A DNA stretch of 32,140 nucleotides, from assembly GCA_035604195.1 (NCBI GenBank), contig DATNIY010000098.1:1-32140 (forward strand), written 5' to 3'. The position numbers and the translations under genes are program-made. This DNA is from DATJLY01 sp035604195 (GTDB lineage Bacteria > Pseudomonadota > Alphaproteobacteria > ATCC43930 > CGMCC-115725). This document shows, piece after piece, positions 1 through 7,814 of the stretch. How positions within the stretch are numbered: position 1 is the first letter of the stretch; each line of letters starts with the position of its first letter. Under the pieces are notes generated by a model. It saw only the letters and a list, made by a program, of their open reading frames with translations, searched no databases and was not told the DNA's origin.

Positions 1-1
1 G

Positions 2-1108
2 GTCTATCTCTTCTCCTATTTCTTCCGCGGCCTGCCGCCCAACGCCGGACTCTTGCAGCCGGTCAAATACCTGATCGAGGGGCCGTCCATCGTCAATGCG
101 CGCGACGAGCTCGCGCACGGGCTCGGCACCGGCATCGCCGCGCTCGTCGCCAACGGCCTCCACGTCATCGGCTCGAAGGCGCTGTTCGCCAGCCCCTATC
201 GCGAAGCGGTGCAGGCGCCGCATTCGCGTAACCAGAACGTCTTTGTTTTCGCCGGCGAGAACCGGCTCGGCTATCCCACGGCGAACATCACGGGCACCTG
301 CAATTCCTCGGGCCAAGGCGGCCGCTTCGACGGCGATGGCGAGAGCGCCATCGGCTTCTTCTGGGGGCCGCTCACCGATGCGGGCGAGGTCGAGGACATG
401 GACCGGCGGTTGCCGCATTTCGTCCTCGCGCGCCGGCTCGAGAAGAACTACCACGGCTTCGGCAAATACCGCGGCGGCGCCTGCTATTGCGAGATCTCGA
501 CGCCCTATGGCGAAGGCGGCTGCTTCCTCAGCAGCTGGGGCGCCGCCGACAAATTGAGCCACAATCCCGGCCTCATGGCCGGGTACATGGGTCCGCCCAA
601 TCCGCGCATCATCGTCCAGGACACTGATCTGCTCGAGCGCATCGAGCGCGGCGAAGACATCGACCTCGACAATTACGATCTCATTCGCGACCAGACGCTC
701 AAGGGCACCTATCGCATCGAGGCCTCGGGCCAGACCACGGAGAAGCGGCGCGAGGGCGATCTCATGATGTACGGCTTGGGCGGCGGCGGCGGCTACGGCG
801 ACGTGCTCGAGCGCGATCCCGCTCTCGTCGCCCGCGACATCGCCGACGATATGATCACCGCCGAGGTCGCGCATCGCGTCTATGGTGTGGTGATCGACGC
901 TGCGACGGGATTGGTCGACGAGGCGGCGACGGCGGACCGCCGCGCGGCGATGCGGCGCGAGCGCCTCGCCCGCGGCAAGCCCTTCGCCGAATTCATCGCC
1001 GCCTGGCTCGACCGGCGTCCGCCCGAGCGGATCACCAAATTCTATGGTGCCTATCCCGAGCCGCGCGTGCCCCATTACCGCAAGCCCTTCTGGGGCCTCT
1101 ACGACTGA
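2..1108 (+). CDS. Hydantoinase B/acetophenone carboxylase beta-like subunit (5' truncated by window edge)
   Basis: An open frame runs from the first full codon at base 2 with no start needed, so this is the C-terminal 368 residues of a longer protein; HyuB-family proteins usually have about 550-770 residues. Family hallmarks seen are the SGQGGRFDGDGES segment and the glycine-rich GLGGGGGYGDVLERDP segment followed by VARDIADDMITAEVAHRVYGVV, typical of HyuB C-termini. In this family the HyuB subunit works with ASKHA-fold HyuA subunits in ATP-dependent carboxylation of ketones (acetone, acetophenone) or hydrolysis of hydantoins, oxoproline or lactams in the cytoplasm. The next gene, a small zinc-ribbon subunit, starts 18 bases after this stop, and two HyuA-type genes follow. 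That points to the acetophenone/acetone carboxylase branch rather than a simple two-subunit hydantoinase. The family is confident; the substrate cannot be read from the sequence. Confidence 0.88.
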   Translation, partial: VYLFSYFFRGLPPNAGLLQPVKYLIEGPSIVNARDELAHGLGTGIAALVANGLHVIGSKALFASPYREAVQAPHSRNQNVFVFAGENRLGYPTANITGTCNSSGQGGRFDGDGESAIGFFWGPLTDAGEVEDMDRRLPHFVLARRLEKNYHGFGKYRGGACYCEISTPYGEGGCFLSSWGAADKLSHNPGLMAGYMGPPNPRIIVQDTDLLERIERGEDIDLDNYDLIRDQTLKGTYRIEASGQTTEKRREGDLMMYGLGGGGGYGDVLERDPALVARDIADDMITAEVAHRVYGVVIDAATGLVDEAATADRRAAMRRERLARGKPFAEFIAAWLDRRPPERITKFYGAYPEPRVPHYRKPFWGLYD

Positions 1109-1126
1109 TTGTCGAGGGACATTCCC

Positions 1127-1465
1127 ATGCGCGTGCAGATCACGGAATATCTCGACATCGATCTCGACAGCGAGATGTGGCGCTGCAATCGCTGCGGCCA
1201 TGTGCTGGGCAGCGCGCAGCGCTCCTATAAGGAGGGCTGCCTGGTCTGCGAGCGCGATCCGCACGAGATCCACGCGCCGGTTGGATCGAACAAGGACTTC
1301 AATTTCTCCTTCGACCCCGAATGGATCCGCATCGTCGAGTTCTATTGCCCCAACTGTGCCGTGATGGTCGAGAACGAGTACCTGCCGCCCGGTCATCCGC
1401 TGACCTGGGACATCGAGCTCGACCTCGAAGCCCTGAAGCGCAAATACCAGGGCACGGCGGAATGA
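1127..1465 (+). CDS. Small zinc-ribbon gamma-like subunit of acetone/acetophenone carboxylase family
   Basis: A 112-residue protein with three CxxC pairs at C20/C23, C38/C41 and C74/C77, in the contexts CNRCG, CLVCE and CPNC, indicating a structural zinc-ribbon fold. In acetone and acetophenone carboxylases a small gamma subunit of this kind sits between the HyuB and HyuA genes and is a structural part of the core complex. Acetone carboxylase gamma is longer (about 165 residues), while the acetophenone carboxylase subunit is about 15 kDa, closer to this one. The ATG at 1127 is chosen because AGGGA lies 7 bases upstream; an in-frame TTG at 1109 has no such support. The 3' end overlaps the next gene in an ATGA stop/start junction, so translation is probably coupled. 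Confidence 0.85.
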   Translation: MRVQITEYLDIDLDSEMWRCNRCGHVLGSAQRSYKEGCLVCERDPHEIHAPVGSNKDFNFSFDPEWIRIVEFYCPNCAVMVENEYLPPGHPLTWDIELDLEALKRKYQGTAE

Positions 1466-3591
1466 GCGCGCGCATCGGCATCGACATCGGCGGGACCTTC
1501 ACCGACGTCGTTTATATCGGCGACGGCGAGATTCATCGCGGCAAGGCCGATACCACGCACTACGATCTTAAAATCGGCGTCATGAACGCGACCCGCGCCG
1601 CCGCCGGGCGCGCCGGGATTGCGCTCGAGGATGCGCTGCGTCAGGCCGAGGCGATCGCCTATTCGACCACCGTCGGCACCAACGCCCTCATCGAGCGCAA
1701 AGGCACCAAACTCGGCCTCATCACCACCAAGGGCTTCGAGCACACCGTCCCGGTCGGACGGGCGCGCAACTGGGCGGATGGGCTCGAGCCGGCGAAGCGC
1801 TACGACCGCGGCCGGGCGCAGCGGCCCGAACTGGTCATCCCCCGCAATCTCATCGTCGGCGTGCAGGAACGGATCGACAATCTCGGCCGCGTCTTCATGA
1901 CGCTGCGCGACGAGGAGGTGCGGCGGAAGATCCAGTACTTGGTCGATCAGGGCGTGCGCGGCTTCGTCGTCGTGCTCCTCAACGCCTTCGTCAATCCCGT
2001 GCACGAGCAGCGCATCGCCGCGCTCATCGCCGAGCAGTATCCCGAGACTTGCCTCGGCCACATGCCGATCTATCTCTCGCACGAGATTTCGCCCAAGATC
2101 GGCGAGTATCGGCGCTCGATGACGGTCATCCTCGACGCCTATCTGCGCGAGGTGACGGAGGACCATCTGCTCCGTCTATCCGACGATCTGCGCGAGGTGG
2201 GCTATCGTCGGCCGGTCTTCGTTGCCAAGAACACGGGCGGGCTTTCCTCGCTGTCGCGAACCCAGGCGCTGCATCTCCTCGGCAGCAGCCCGGCCTCGAC
2301 TGTGATCGGCGCCGATCACATCGCCCGCAGCATCGGCGTCAAGAACGTCATCGTCTCGGACATGGGCGGCACCAGCTTCGATGTCGGGATCGTCGTCGAG
2401 GGACGCGAGCGGGTTTACGAATACGATCCGGTGATCGACCGCTTTCGCGTGCAGATCCCCTATGTCGCGCATTGGTCGGTGGGCGCGGGCGGCGGCTCGA
2501 TCGCGCAGGTGAGCGAGGGCCGCCTTGCCGTCGGCCCCGAAAGCGCCGGCTCCAATCCCGGCCCTGCCTGCTACAACCGCGGCGGCGAGCGGCCGACCGT
2601 GACCGATGCCGATGTCGTGCTGGGCTATCTCGATCCCGACAAATTCCTCGGCGGCACGATGAAGCTCATGCGCGCGCGCGCCGAGGCGGCGATCGCCACG
2701 CATGTCGCGGCGCCGCTGGGGATTCCCGTGATCGAGGCGGCCTGGCGCATGAAGCGCCTCATCGACGGCATCATGGGCCAGGAGATGTACCGCATCTGCG
2801 CGCTCATTTCCGGCCAGGACCCGCGCGACTTCGTGCTCTTCGCGCTCGGCGGCGCCGGGCCCGTCCATGCCGTGGGCTATGCCGAGGGCACGGATGTGCG
2901 GCGCATCGCCACCTTTCCATTCTCGAGCGTGTTTGGCGCCTTCAGCACGCTCGCCATGGATGTCGTCCAGACCTACGAGAAGAGCATCAACATCAACCTC
3001 TACGATTTCAAGGCGGCGGATTACAGCGCGGCCAATATTCCGCGCTTCAACGAGGCGGTCGCGGCGCTCTTGGCGCTCGGCCGGCGCGACATGGAGGAGG
3101 AAGGCTTCGATTTGGCCGGCCTGCACCTCCAGCTCGAACTCGACCTCTGCTATGCGCAGCAGCGCCAGACGCTGCCCATCACCGTGCCGCGGCTCGAGCT
3201 GCGCGACGCCAGCGACCTCAAGACGATCTGCAATCTCTTCAACGACACCTATGCCGGCAAATACGGCAAGGGCGCCTGCTTTCCCGAGGCCGGCATCGAG
3301 GTGGTGGAGATGCGGCTCAACGCCATCGGGCCGGTCGAGAAATACCAGTTGCGGCGCGGCGCGGCGTGCGCGCCCGCAGAGACAACCGAGCGCGGGCGGC
3401 GCGCCGCCTATTGGGGCCCCGAGCACGGGATGGTCGAGACGCCGGTCTATTGGCGCGACGCGCTCGGACCGGGGCACGCCATCGCCGGCCCGGCGATCAT
3501 CGAGGCCGAAGACACCGTCATCGTCACGCCGCCCGGCTGGCGCTACCGGCCCGATGAATGGGGCGTCGGCTGGCTCGAGCGGGAGGCGTGA
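1462..3591 (+). CDS. HyuA-like ASKHA ATPase subunit (acetophenone/acetone carboxylase alpha-type), first copy
   Basis: A 709-residue protein starting MSARIGIDIGGTFTD, the phosphate-1 loop of the ASKHA fold near residues 6-16. A phosphate-2 motif DMGGTS lies at about residues 300-305, followed by GAGGGSIA, a GPACYNRGG segment and ALGGAGPVHA. These define the hydantoinase A/oxoprolinase N- and C-terminal domains. In acetophenone carboxylase two such subunits are thought to phosphorylate ketone and bicarbonate respectively; which role this copy has is not visible. The ATG at 1462 is set by the ATGA overlap with the gamma gene and by the family N-terminus. An open frame extends further upstream but overlaps the gamma gene and is not family sequence. 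The stop shares one base with the next start (TGATG), indicating translational coupling. Confidence 0.9.
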   Translation: MSARIGIDIGGTFTDVVYIGDGEIHRGKADTTHYDLKIGVMNATRAAAGRAGIALEDALRQAEAIAYSTTVGTNALIERKGTKLGLITTKGFEHTVPVGRARNWADGLEPAKRYDRGRAQRPELVIPRNLIVGVQERIDNLGRVFMTLRDEEVRRKIQYLVDQGVRGFVVVLLNAFVNPVHEQRIAALIAEQYPETCLGHMPIYLSHEISPKIGEYRRSMTVILDAYLREVTEDHLLRLSDDLREVGYRRPVFVAKNTGGLSSLSRTQALHLLGSSPASTVIGADHIARSIGVKNVIVSDMGGTSFDVGIVVEGRERVYEYDPVIDRFRVQIPYVAHWSVGAGGGSIAQVSEGRLAVGPESAGSNPGPACYNRGGERPTVTDADVVLGYLDPDKFLGGTMKLMRARAEAAIATHVAAPLGIPVIEAAWRMKRLIDGIMGQEMYRICALISGQDPRDFVLFALGGAGPVHAVGYAEGTDVRRIATFPFSSVFGAFSTLAMDVVQTYEKSININLYDFKAADYSAANIPRFNEAVAALLALGRRDMEEEGFDLAGLHLQLELDLCYAQQRQTLPITVPRLELRDASDLKTICNLFNDTYAGKYGKGACFPEAGIEVVEMRLNAIGPVEKYQLRRGAACAPAETTERGRRAAYWGPEHGMVETPVYWRDALGPGHAIAGPAIIEAEDTVIVTPPGWRYRPDEWGVGWLEREA

Positions 3592-4370
3592 TGGCGGCGC
3601 GCCTCGATGCGCTGCTGCGCCGCGCCGGGCGCGATCTATTTCTGCCGCTGAGCTTCCGCTTGGCGCAGCGGCTGGAGCAAGTGGCGCCCGAAGAGTTCGC
3701 CGCCGACCCCGCTCTCGCCGCGTTCGCCCTGCGCTCGGCGCAGAAGCTCTTTGGCGCCGACGGCACCATCAACTGGTTCGATCCCGCGCTCGAGAGCGCC
3801 AGCGCCGGAGCCGATGGCGTTCCGCCCGAAGCAATTCTCAAGCGCCCGCCGCTGAGCGTCGCCCTCGACCTCGCGCGCCGTCTCGCGGACGAGGCCGGCA
3901 ATGACGATCTCGTTCTGGGCTATCTGACTGGTCCCGCAACGCTCAGTCGTCGTCTCGCATTCAAGCATGCGAGCCAAATTCCTCTGGCTATGGCGAAGGC
4001 TTATTGCGAGGCCAAGGTCAGCGCGCTGCTGCTCGCCGAGGAGGCGCCGCTCGGGCCCGAGACGGTCGTGCATTGCGAGACGCTCGCGCCGCTCCTCAAT
4101 CTCGCGGCTTATTACGGTATTCCCGTCCTTCTGCTGCCGCGCCACCGGCCCGGTCCGGCATTCATTAAGCGAATACACGAATTGGGCGTGCGGATTGCCA
4201 GGTCGGGAGCGGGCGCGATCGTCACCCTGCCGATCGGCGAGCGCACGCCCGACGAATGCCTTGCAGGCTGGGAGAAGGGAAGCGGCCGGCTCGTCCTGTC
4301 GGCTTGGGATATTCCGCCCGAGACGGCGCCCGAGGATGTCGTCGCGGTGGCGCGGCAGGTGCAGGGCTAG
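3591..4370 (+). CDS. Uroporphyrinogen-decarboxylase-like small protein inside the carboxylase operon
   Basis: A 259-residue protein placed between the two HyuA-like genes, overlapping the upstream stop by one base and ending 3 bases before the next start. Two segments resemble the URO-D/corrinoid-methyltransferase TIM-barrel superfamily: GYLTGPATLSRRL (residues 110-122) and LSAWDIPPETAPEDVVAV (236-253, compare the superfamily's C-terminal PPDTP-type segment). The N-terminal R-x-PVW-RQAGR signature of true heme-pathway URO-D is absent, and the protein is short for URO-D (about 340 residues), so a heme role is unlikely. Its position suggests it is an accessory or fifth subunit of the complex. 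Acetophenone carboxylase has a loosely bound 34-kDa epsilon subunit, but I cannot establish homology to it. Fold assignment is by eye. A GTG at 3588 is an alternative start. Confidence 0.6.
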   Translation: MAARLDALLRRAGRDLFLPLSFRLAQRLEQVAPEEFAADPALAAFALRSAQKLFGADGTINWFDPALESASAGADGVPPEAILKRPPLSVALDLARRLADEAGNDDLVLGYLTGPATLSRRLAFKHASQIPLAMAKAYCEAKVSALLLAEEAPLGPETVVHCETLAPLLNLAAYYGIPVLLLPRHRPGPAFIKRIHELGVRIARSGAGAIVTLPIGERTPDECLAGWEKGSGRLVLSAWDIPPETAPEDVVAVARQVQG

Positions 4371-4373
4371 AGC

Positions 4374-6332
4374 ATGTACACCATCGACATCGATATCGGC
4401 GGCACCTTCACCGACGGCTTCTTCAGCGGCGGCGACGAGATCCGCACGCGCAAGGTGCTGACGACGCCGCACGACATCACCGAGGGCTTCATGAGCTGCG
4501 TGCGCGCCGGCAGCGCGGCGTTCGGCATGCCGCTCGAGGGCTTCCTGCGGCGCTGCGCGGTGGCACGGGTGTCGACGACGATCGGCACCAACCTACTGGT
4601 GCAGCGCGCCGGACCGCGGCTCGGTCTCATCGTGACGTCGGGATTCGAACGCACGCTCTATGGCGAGGGCGAGGCCAAGATCCTCGGCCGCTACATCGCG
4701 CCGGACATGGTGCGGGGCGTGCCGGAGGCGGTGGACGAGCGCGGCCGGCTCAGCCGCGCCGTGGAAAGCGAGGAACTGCTCGCGGCGGTGCGGCATCTCG
4801 TCCAGGACGGCGCGCGCATGGTGGTCGTGAGCTTTCGCAATGCCTGGCGCAATCCCGCCAATGAACAGCGGGCGCGCGCCCTCATTCGCGAGCGCTATCC
4901 CGTCCATTACCTGCGCTCGGTTCCGTTGCAGATCGGCACCGAAGTCGTGCATGTCCTGGACGACCACGCTCGGACCAATTCGGCGGTGCTCAACGCCTAT
5001 GTCCATGGCGAGATGGCGCGGCGGCTCTATCGCGCCGAGGACGAGCTGCGCGCCGCTGGCTTTGCGCGGCCGCTGCTCGTCGTCCACGCCAATGGCGGCA
5101 ACGCCCGCGTCGCCAAGACGGTGGCGCTCAACACCCTGCATTCGGGGCCGGCCGTCGCGGTCCGCGGCGCCGTCACCATGGCCGGGCTCTTGGGCCTCAA
5201 GGACATCGTCACCACCGATATGGGCGGCACCAGCCTCGATGTCGCGGTGATCCGCGACGGCGCCGTGCCGCTGAGCGCCACCTCCCGCATCGACGGCGCC
5301 GAAGTCGCCATGCCCATGATCGAGATCGAAGCGATCGGCGCCGGCGGCGGCAGCATTGCGCGAATCGAGAACGGCCGGCTGCGCGTCGGCCCCGAAAGCG
5401 CCGGCGCGGCGCCGGGACCGGCTTGCTATGGCAAGGGCGGGATGGAGCCGACGGTGACCGATGCCGATCTGCTGCTTGGCCTGCTCGACCCCGATTATTT
5501 TCTCGGCGGCAAGATGCGGCTCGATGCGGCGGCGGCGCGGCGCGTCACCGAACGGCGCGTCGCGCGCGGGCTGGGCGTGAGCGTCGAGGCTGCCGCTTGG
5601 CAGATCCGCGATGCCGTCAACGCGCTCATCGCCGAGGAGATCCGCCAGCGTCTCGGTGGGTGGAGTGCAGCCGAGGTCGCGCTCTTCTCCTTCGGGGGCT
5701 GCGGGCCGCTTCATGCTTGCGCCGTCGCGTCATTGCTCGGCATCCCCAAGATCGTCGCCTTTCCCTTCGGCTCGGTCTTCAGCGCCTTCGGCAGCAGCAC
5801 GACCAATGTCCGGCACAGCTATTCGCGGACCTTGGCGCTGCCCGCGGGCGAGGTCGCCGAAATGACTGCGGCGCTCGCGCGCTTCCGCGAGCAGGCCGCG
5901 CGCGACATGGCTGGAGAGGGCTTGGGCGAGGCTCCGATTCGTCTCGAGGCCGCGTTGCGCCTGCAAGGCGCGGGCGGCGCGCGCATGCTGGCGATCCCCG
6001 CCACGGGCGACGGCATCGCCGCCTTGCCCGCAGACGTCGCCATGATCGAGCGGCTCGACCTCGTCGCCGAATGCGAGGTGCCGCATTGGGTGCCGAATCC
6101 GCAGCCGGGTGCGAGCGAAACGCCGCGCGCCAAGGGCGAGCGCGCGATACACTGGCGCCGCGGCGAGGAAGCCGCGACGCCGATCTTCGACAGCCTGGCG
6201 CTGGGGCCGGGGCAGGTCATCGCCGGCCCCGCCGTGGTCGAGGCGCCCGACACCGCCTATGTCGTCGATCCCGGCTGGCAGCTCGGGGTCGATGCCTATG
6301 GAAATTTTGTGATGGAGCGGCGCCGGCCATGA
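4374..6332 (+). CDS. HyuA-like ASKHA ATPase subunit, second copy (alpha-prime type)
   Basis: A 652-residue protein starting MYTIDIDIGGTFTDGF, with phosphate-2 motif DMGGTS at about residues 282-287, then GAGGGSIARI, GPACYGKGG, PTVTDADLLLG and FGGCGPLHACA. It is clearly homologous to the product of 1462-3591 but about 55 residues shorter and well diverged, so the pair is not a recent duplication. Two different HyuA-type subunits in one operon are characteristic of acetophenone carboxylase (alpha and alpha-prime). Acetone carboxylase and two-subunit hydantoinases have only one. One variation is DIDIGG instead of the common GIDIGG, leaving an Asp where most homologues have Gly. The gene starts 3 bases after the preceding stop and belongs to the same transcript. 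Confidence 0.88.
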   Translation: MYTIDIDIGGTFTDGFFSGGDEIRTRKVLTTPHDITEGFMSCVRAGSAAFGMPLEGFLRRCAVARVSTTIGTNLLVQRAGPRLGLIVTSGFERTLYGEGEAKILGRYIAPDMVRGVPEAVDERGRLSRAVESEELLAAVRHLVQDGARMVVVSFRNAWRNPANEQRARALIRERYPVHYLRSVPLQIGTEVVHVLDDHARTNSAVLNAYVHGEMARRLYRAEDELRAAGFARPLLVVHANGGNARVAKTVALNTLHSGPAVAVRGAVTMAGLLGLKDIVTTDMGGTSLDVAVIRDGAVPLSATSRIDGAEVAMPMIEIEAIGAGGGSIARIENGRLRVGPESAGAAPGPACYGKGGMEPTVTDADLLLGLLDPDYFLGGKMRLDAAAARRVTERRVARGLGVSVEAAAWQIRDAVNALIAEEIRQRLGGWSAAEVALFSFGGCGPLHACAVASLLGIPKIVAFPFGSVFSAFGSSTTNVRHSYSRTLALPAGEVAEMTAALARFREQAARDMAGEGLGEAPIRLEAALRLQGAGGARMLAIPATGDGIAALPADVAMIERLDLVAECEVPHWVPNPQPGASETPRAKGERAIHWRRGEEAATPIFDSLALGPGQVIAGPAVVEAPDTAYVVDPGWQLGVDAYGNFVMERRRP

Positions 6333-6386
6333 GCCTGTCCTCTAGCCAACGCCCGCGGAGAACGACACATGCAAGGGAGAGACCAC

Positions 6387-7583
6387 ATGGAGAAGCGTAG
6401 CACCGCAAACCGCCCGTCGCGGCGGCGCGTTCTGAGCGGCATCGCCGCCGGCGCACTCTTGCCGGCGGCACTCGGCACACGGGCGAGCCTGGCGCAAGAC
6501 GAGCCGATCAAGATCGGCCTCATCAACACCTTCACCACCTTGGCCAAGCTCGGCAACGACAATTTCAAGGGCATGACCCTCTATTTCGACCAGGTCGGCT
6601 GGCAGGCGGGCGGCCGCAGAATCGAGCTCATCAAGGAGGACGACGAGTTCAATCCGCAAATCGGGCTGCAGAAGATCCGCAAGCTCGTCGAAGGCGACAA
6701 GGTCGCGCTCTGCACCGGCGTGCAGGCCAGCAACGTGATGATGGCGCTGCTCAACTACGTCCAGAGCACCAACACCTTCTTCCTCTGCTCGGGCGCCGGG
6801 ACGGATGCGATCACCGGCAAGCGCCTGCCCTATCTTTTCCGCAGCTCGGCCGCGACCTCGCAGACGATTGCGCCGATCGCCAAGTGGGTCGCCGAGCACG
6901 TCGCGCAAGAGGCGCTCATCATCGCCTCCGACTATACCGGCGGGCACGACGTGATGCGCGTCTTCAAGGAGGCCTTCGCCAAAAACGGCGGCAAGATCTC
7001 GAAGGAGATCTACACGCCGCTCAATACCGTCGACTACAGCCCCTATCTCACCGACATCGCCTCGATGGGGCCGCGCATCGCCTTTGAGTTCTTCCCCGGC
7101 CCCGATGCCGCGCGCTTCACCAAGCAGTTCAGCGAGATGGGTCTGAAGGCCAAGTGCAAGATGTCCGGCTACGCCATCTTCGAATCCGACAATCTGCCGA
7201 GCGAGGGCGATGCGGCGATCGGCGGCATCGCCACCAACATGTACGCGGAATCACTGGACACGCCGGAGAACCGCAAATTCCGCGCCGACTACAAGGCCAA
7301 ATTCGGCGAGGCGCCGTCCTTCTATTCGGATTACGGCTATGTCGGCGCGCGCGTCATCGCCGAGACGCTCAACGCGACCCTAGGCTCAACCGACAAGGAC
7401 AAACTGCTGAAGGCCATGGCCAGCGTCAAATTCACCGCGCCGCGCGGGCCGTTCAGTTTCGACCCCGTTACCCACAACGTGATCGAGAACATCTATATCA
7501 AGGAAGTCGTCAAGGTGGACGGCCAGCTCACCGACAAGATCCTCGCGACCTACAAGGACGTGCGCCAGCCCGCAGGCGCCTGA
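6387..7583 (+). CDS. Branched-chain-type ABC substrate-binding protein (Peripla_BP_6), Tat-exported
   Basis: A 398-residue periplasmic binding protein of the LivJ/Leu-Ile-Val family. The N-terminus carries a twin-arginine signal with SRRRVL at residues 11-16, then a hydrophobic stretch and likely cleavage after residue 36 (SLA before QDEP). The mature protein starts IKIGLINTFT, typical of this family, and has the ligand-lobe segment SDYTGGHD. The ATG at 6387 is preferred because AAGGGAGA lies about 6 bases upstream; an in-frame ATG at 6369 has no such site. It lies 54 bases after the second HyuA-like gene and is probably the last gene of that operon, so it likely binds the substrate of the carboxylase. 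No LivHMGF permease or ATPase genes are in the window. Two hairpins follow the stop. Confidence 0.85.
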   Translation: MEKRSTANRPSRRRVLSGIAAGALLPAALGTRASLAQDEPIKIGLINTFTTLAKLGNDNFKGMTLYFDQVGWQAGGRRIELIKEDDEFNPQIGLQKIRKLVEGDKVALCTGVQASNVMMALLNYVQSTNTFFLCSGAGTDAITGKRLPYLFRSSAATSQTIAPIAKWVAEHVAQEALIIASDYTGGHDVMRVFKEAFAKNGGKISKEIYTPLNTVDYSPYLTDIASMGPRIAFEFFPGPDAARFTKQFSEMGLKAKCKMSGYAIFESDNLPSEGDAAIGGIATNMYAESLDTPENRKFRADYKAKFGEAPSFYSDYGYVGARVIAETLNATLGSTDKDKLLKAMASVKFTAPRGPFSFDPVTHNVIENIYIKEVVKVDGQLTDKILATYKDVRQPAGA

Positions 7584-7594
7584 CCGCGCCCCCG

Positions 7595-7658
7595 CCGCCG
7601 CCGATCGCGCCGCCGATCGCGCCGGGATCGGCGGCGGAACGCGGCCGCCGACGGCCGC
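7595..7658 (+). terminator. Pair of GC-rich hairpins after the carboxylase operon
   Basis: Twelve bases after the binding-protein stop, arms 7608-7618 and 7626-7636 form a perfect 11-bp stem with a 7-base loop. A second left arm at 7595-7606 could pair instead with 7626-7637 (12 bp). Immediately downstream, 7641-7647 and 7652-7658 form a perfect 7-bp stem (GCGGCCG/CGGCCGC) with a 4-base loop. No T-run follows, so a classical intrinsic terminator is not proven. The position between an operon end and an independent regulatory site suggests a terminator or transcript-stabilising structure. Confidence 0.45.
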
Positions 7659-7726
7659 ACGATTGCAAGCGTGCATCCGCCTGCCGCAACACCCATCTAA
7701 ATCCCAGGCAAGAGGCGCGATGCGTG

Positions 7727-7746
7727 GCCTTGATCCAGGTCAAGGC
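7727..7746. promoter_or_regulatory. FNR/FixK/Dnr-type operator upstream of copper ATPase
   Basis: GCCTTGATCCAGGTCAAGGC has perfect 7-bp inverted arms. Its core TTGAT-CCAG-GTCAA (7730-7743) matches the FNR/FixK/FnrL consensus TTGAT-N4-ATCAA at 9 of 10 specified bases. The centre is about 78 bases before the ATPase ATG. Activation from -41.5 would put the transcript start near 7778. Low-oxygen control of Cu ATPases by FNR-family proteins is established in alphaproteobacteria, for instance for the ATPase genes tied to cbb3 oxidase assembly. The CRP-like protein encoded at 11566-12276 lacks Fe-S cysteines and has a CRP-like recognition helix, so it is not the expected ligand of this site. Confidence 0.65.
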
Positions 7747-7814
7747 AAGGCGGCGCGTGTTGCCCAATGGGTTCAAGCTGAGATGGGCGAAGCGGCGAGG
7801 AAGTTGAGGATTTG

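Noticed and set aside
1393..2166. Long antisense open frame opposite the gamma/HyuA genes
   Set aside because: Shadow frame produced by high GC at third codon positions; no family sequence, and the + strand frame is a clear protein.
3591..4370. Calling this gene hemE
   Set aside because: The substrate-binding N-terminal signature of uroporphyrinogen decarboxylase is absent and the context is a carboxylase operon.
7727..7746. Linking the FNR-type box to the CRP-like regulator encoded at 11566-12276
   Set aside because: That regulator has no Fe-S cysteines and its R-E-x-x-x-K helix predicts TGTGA, not TTGAT, half-sites.
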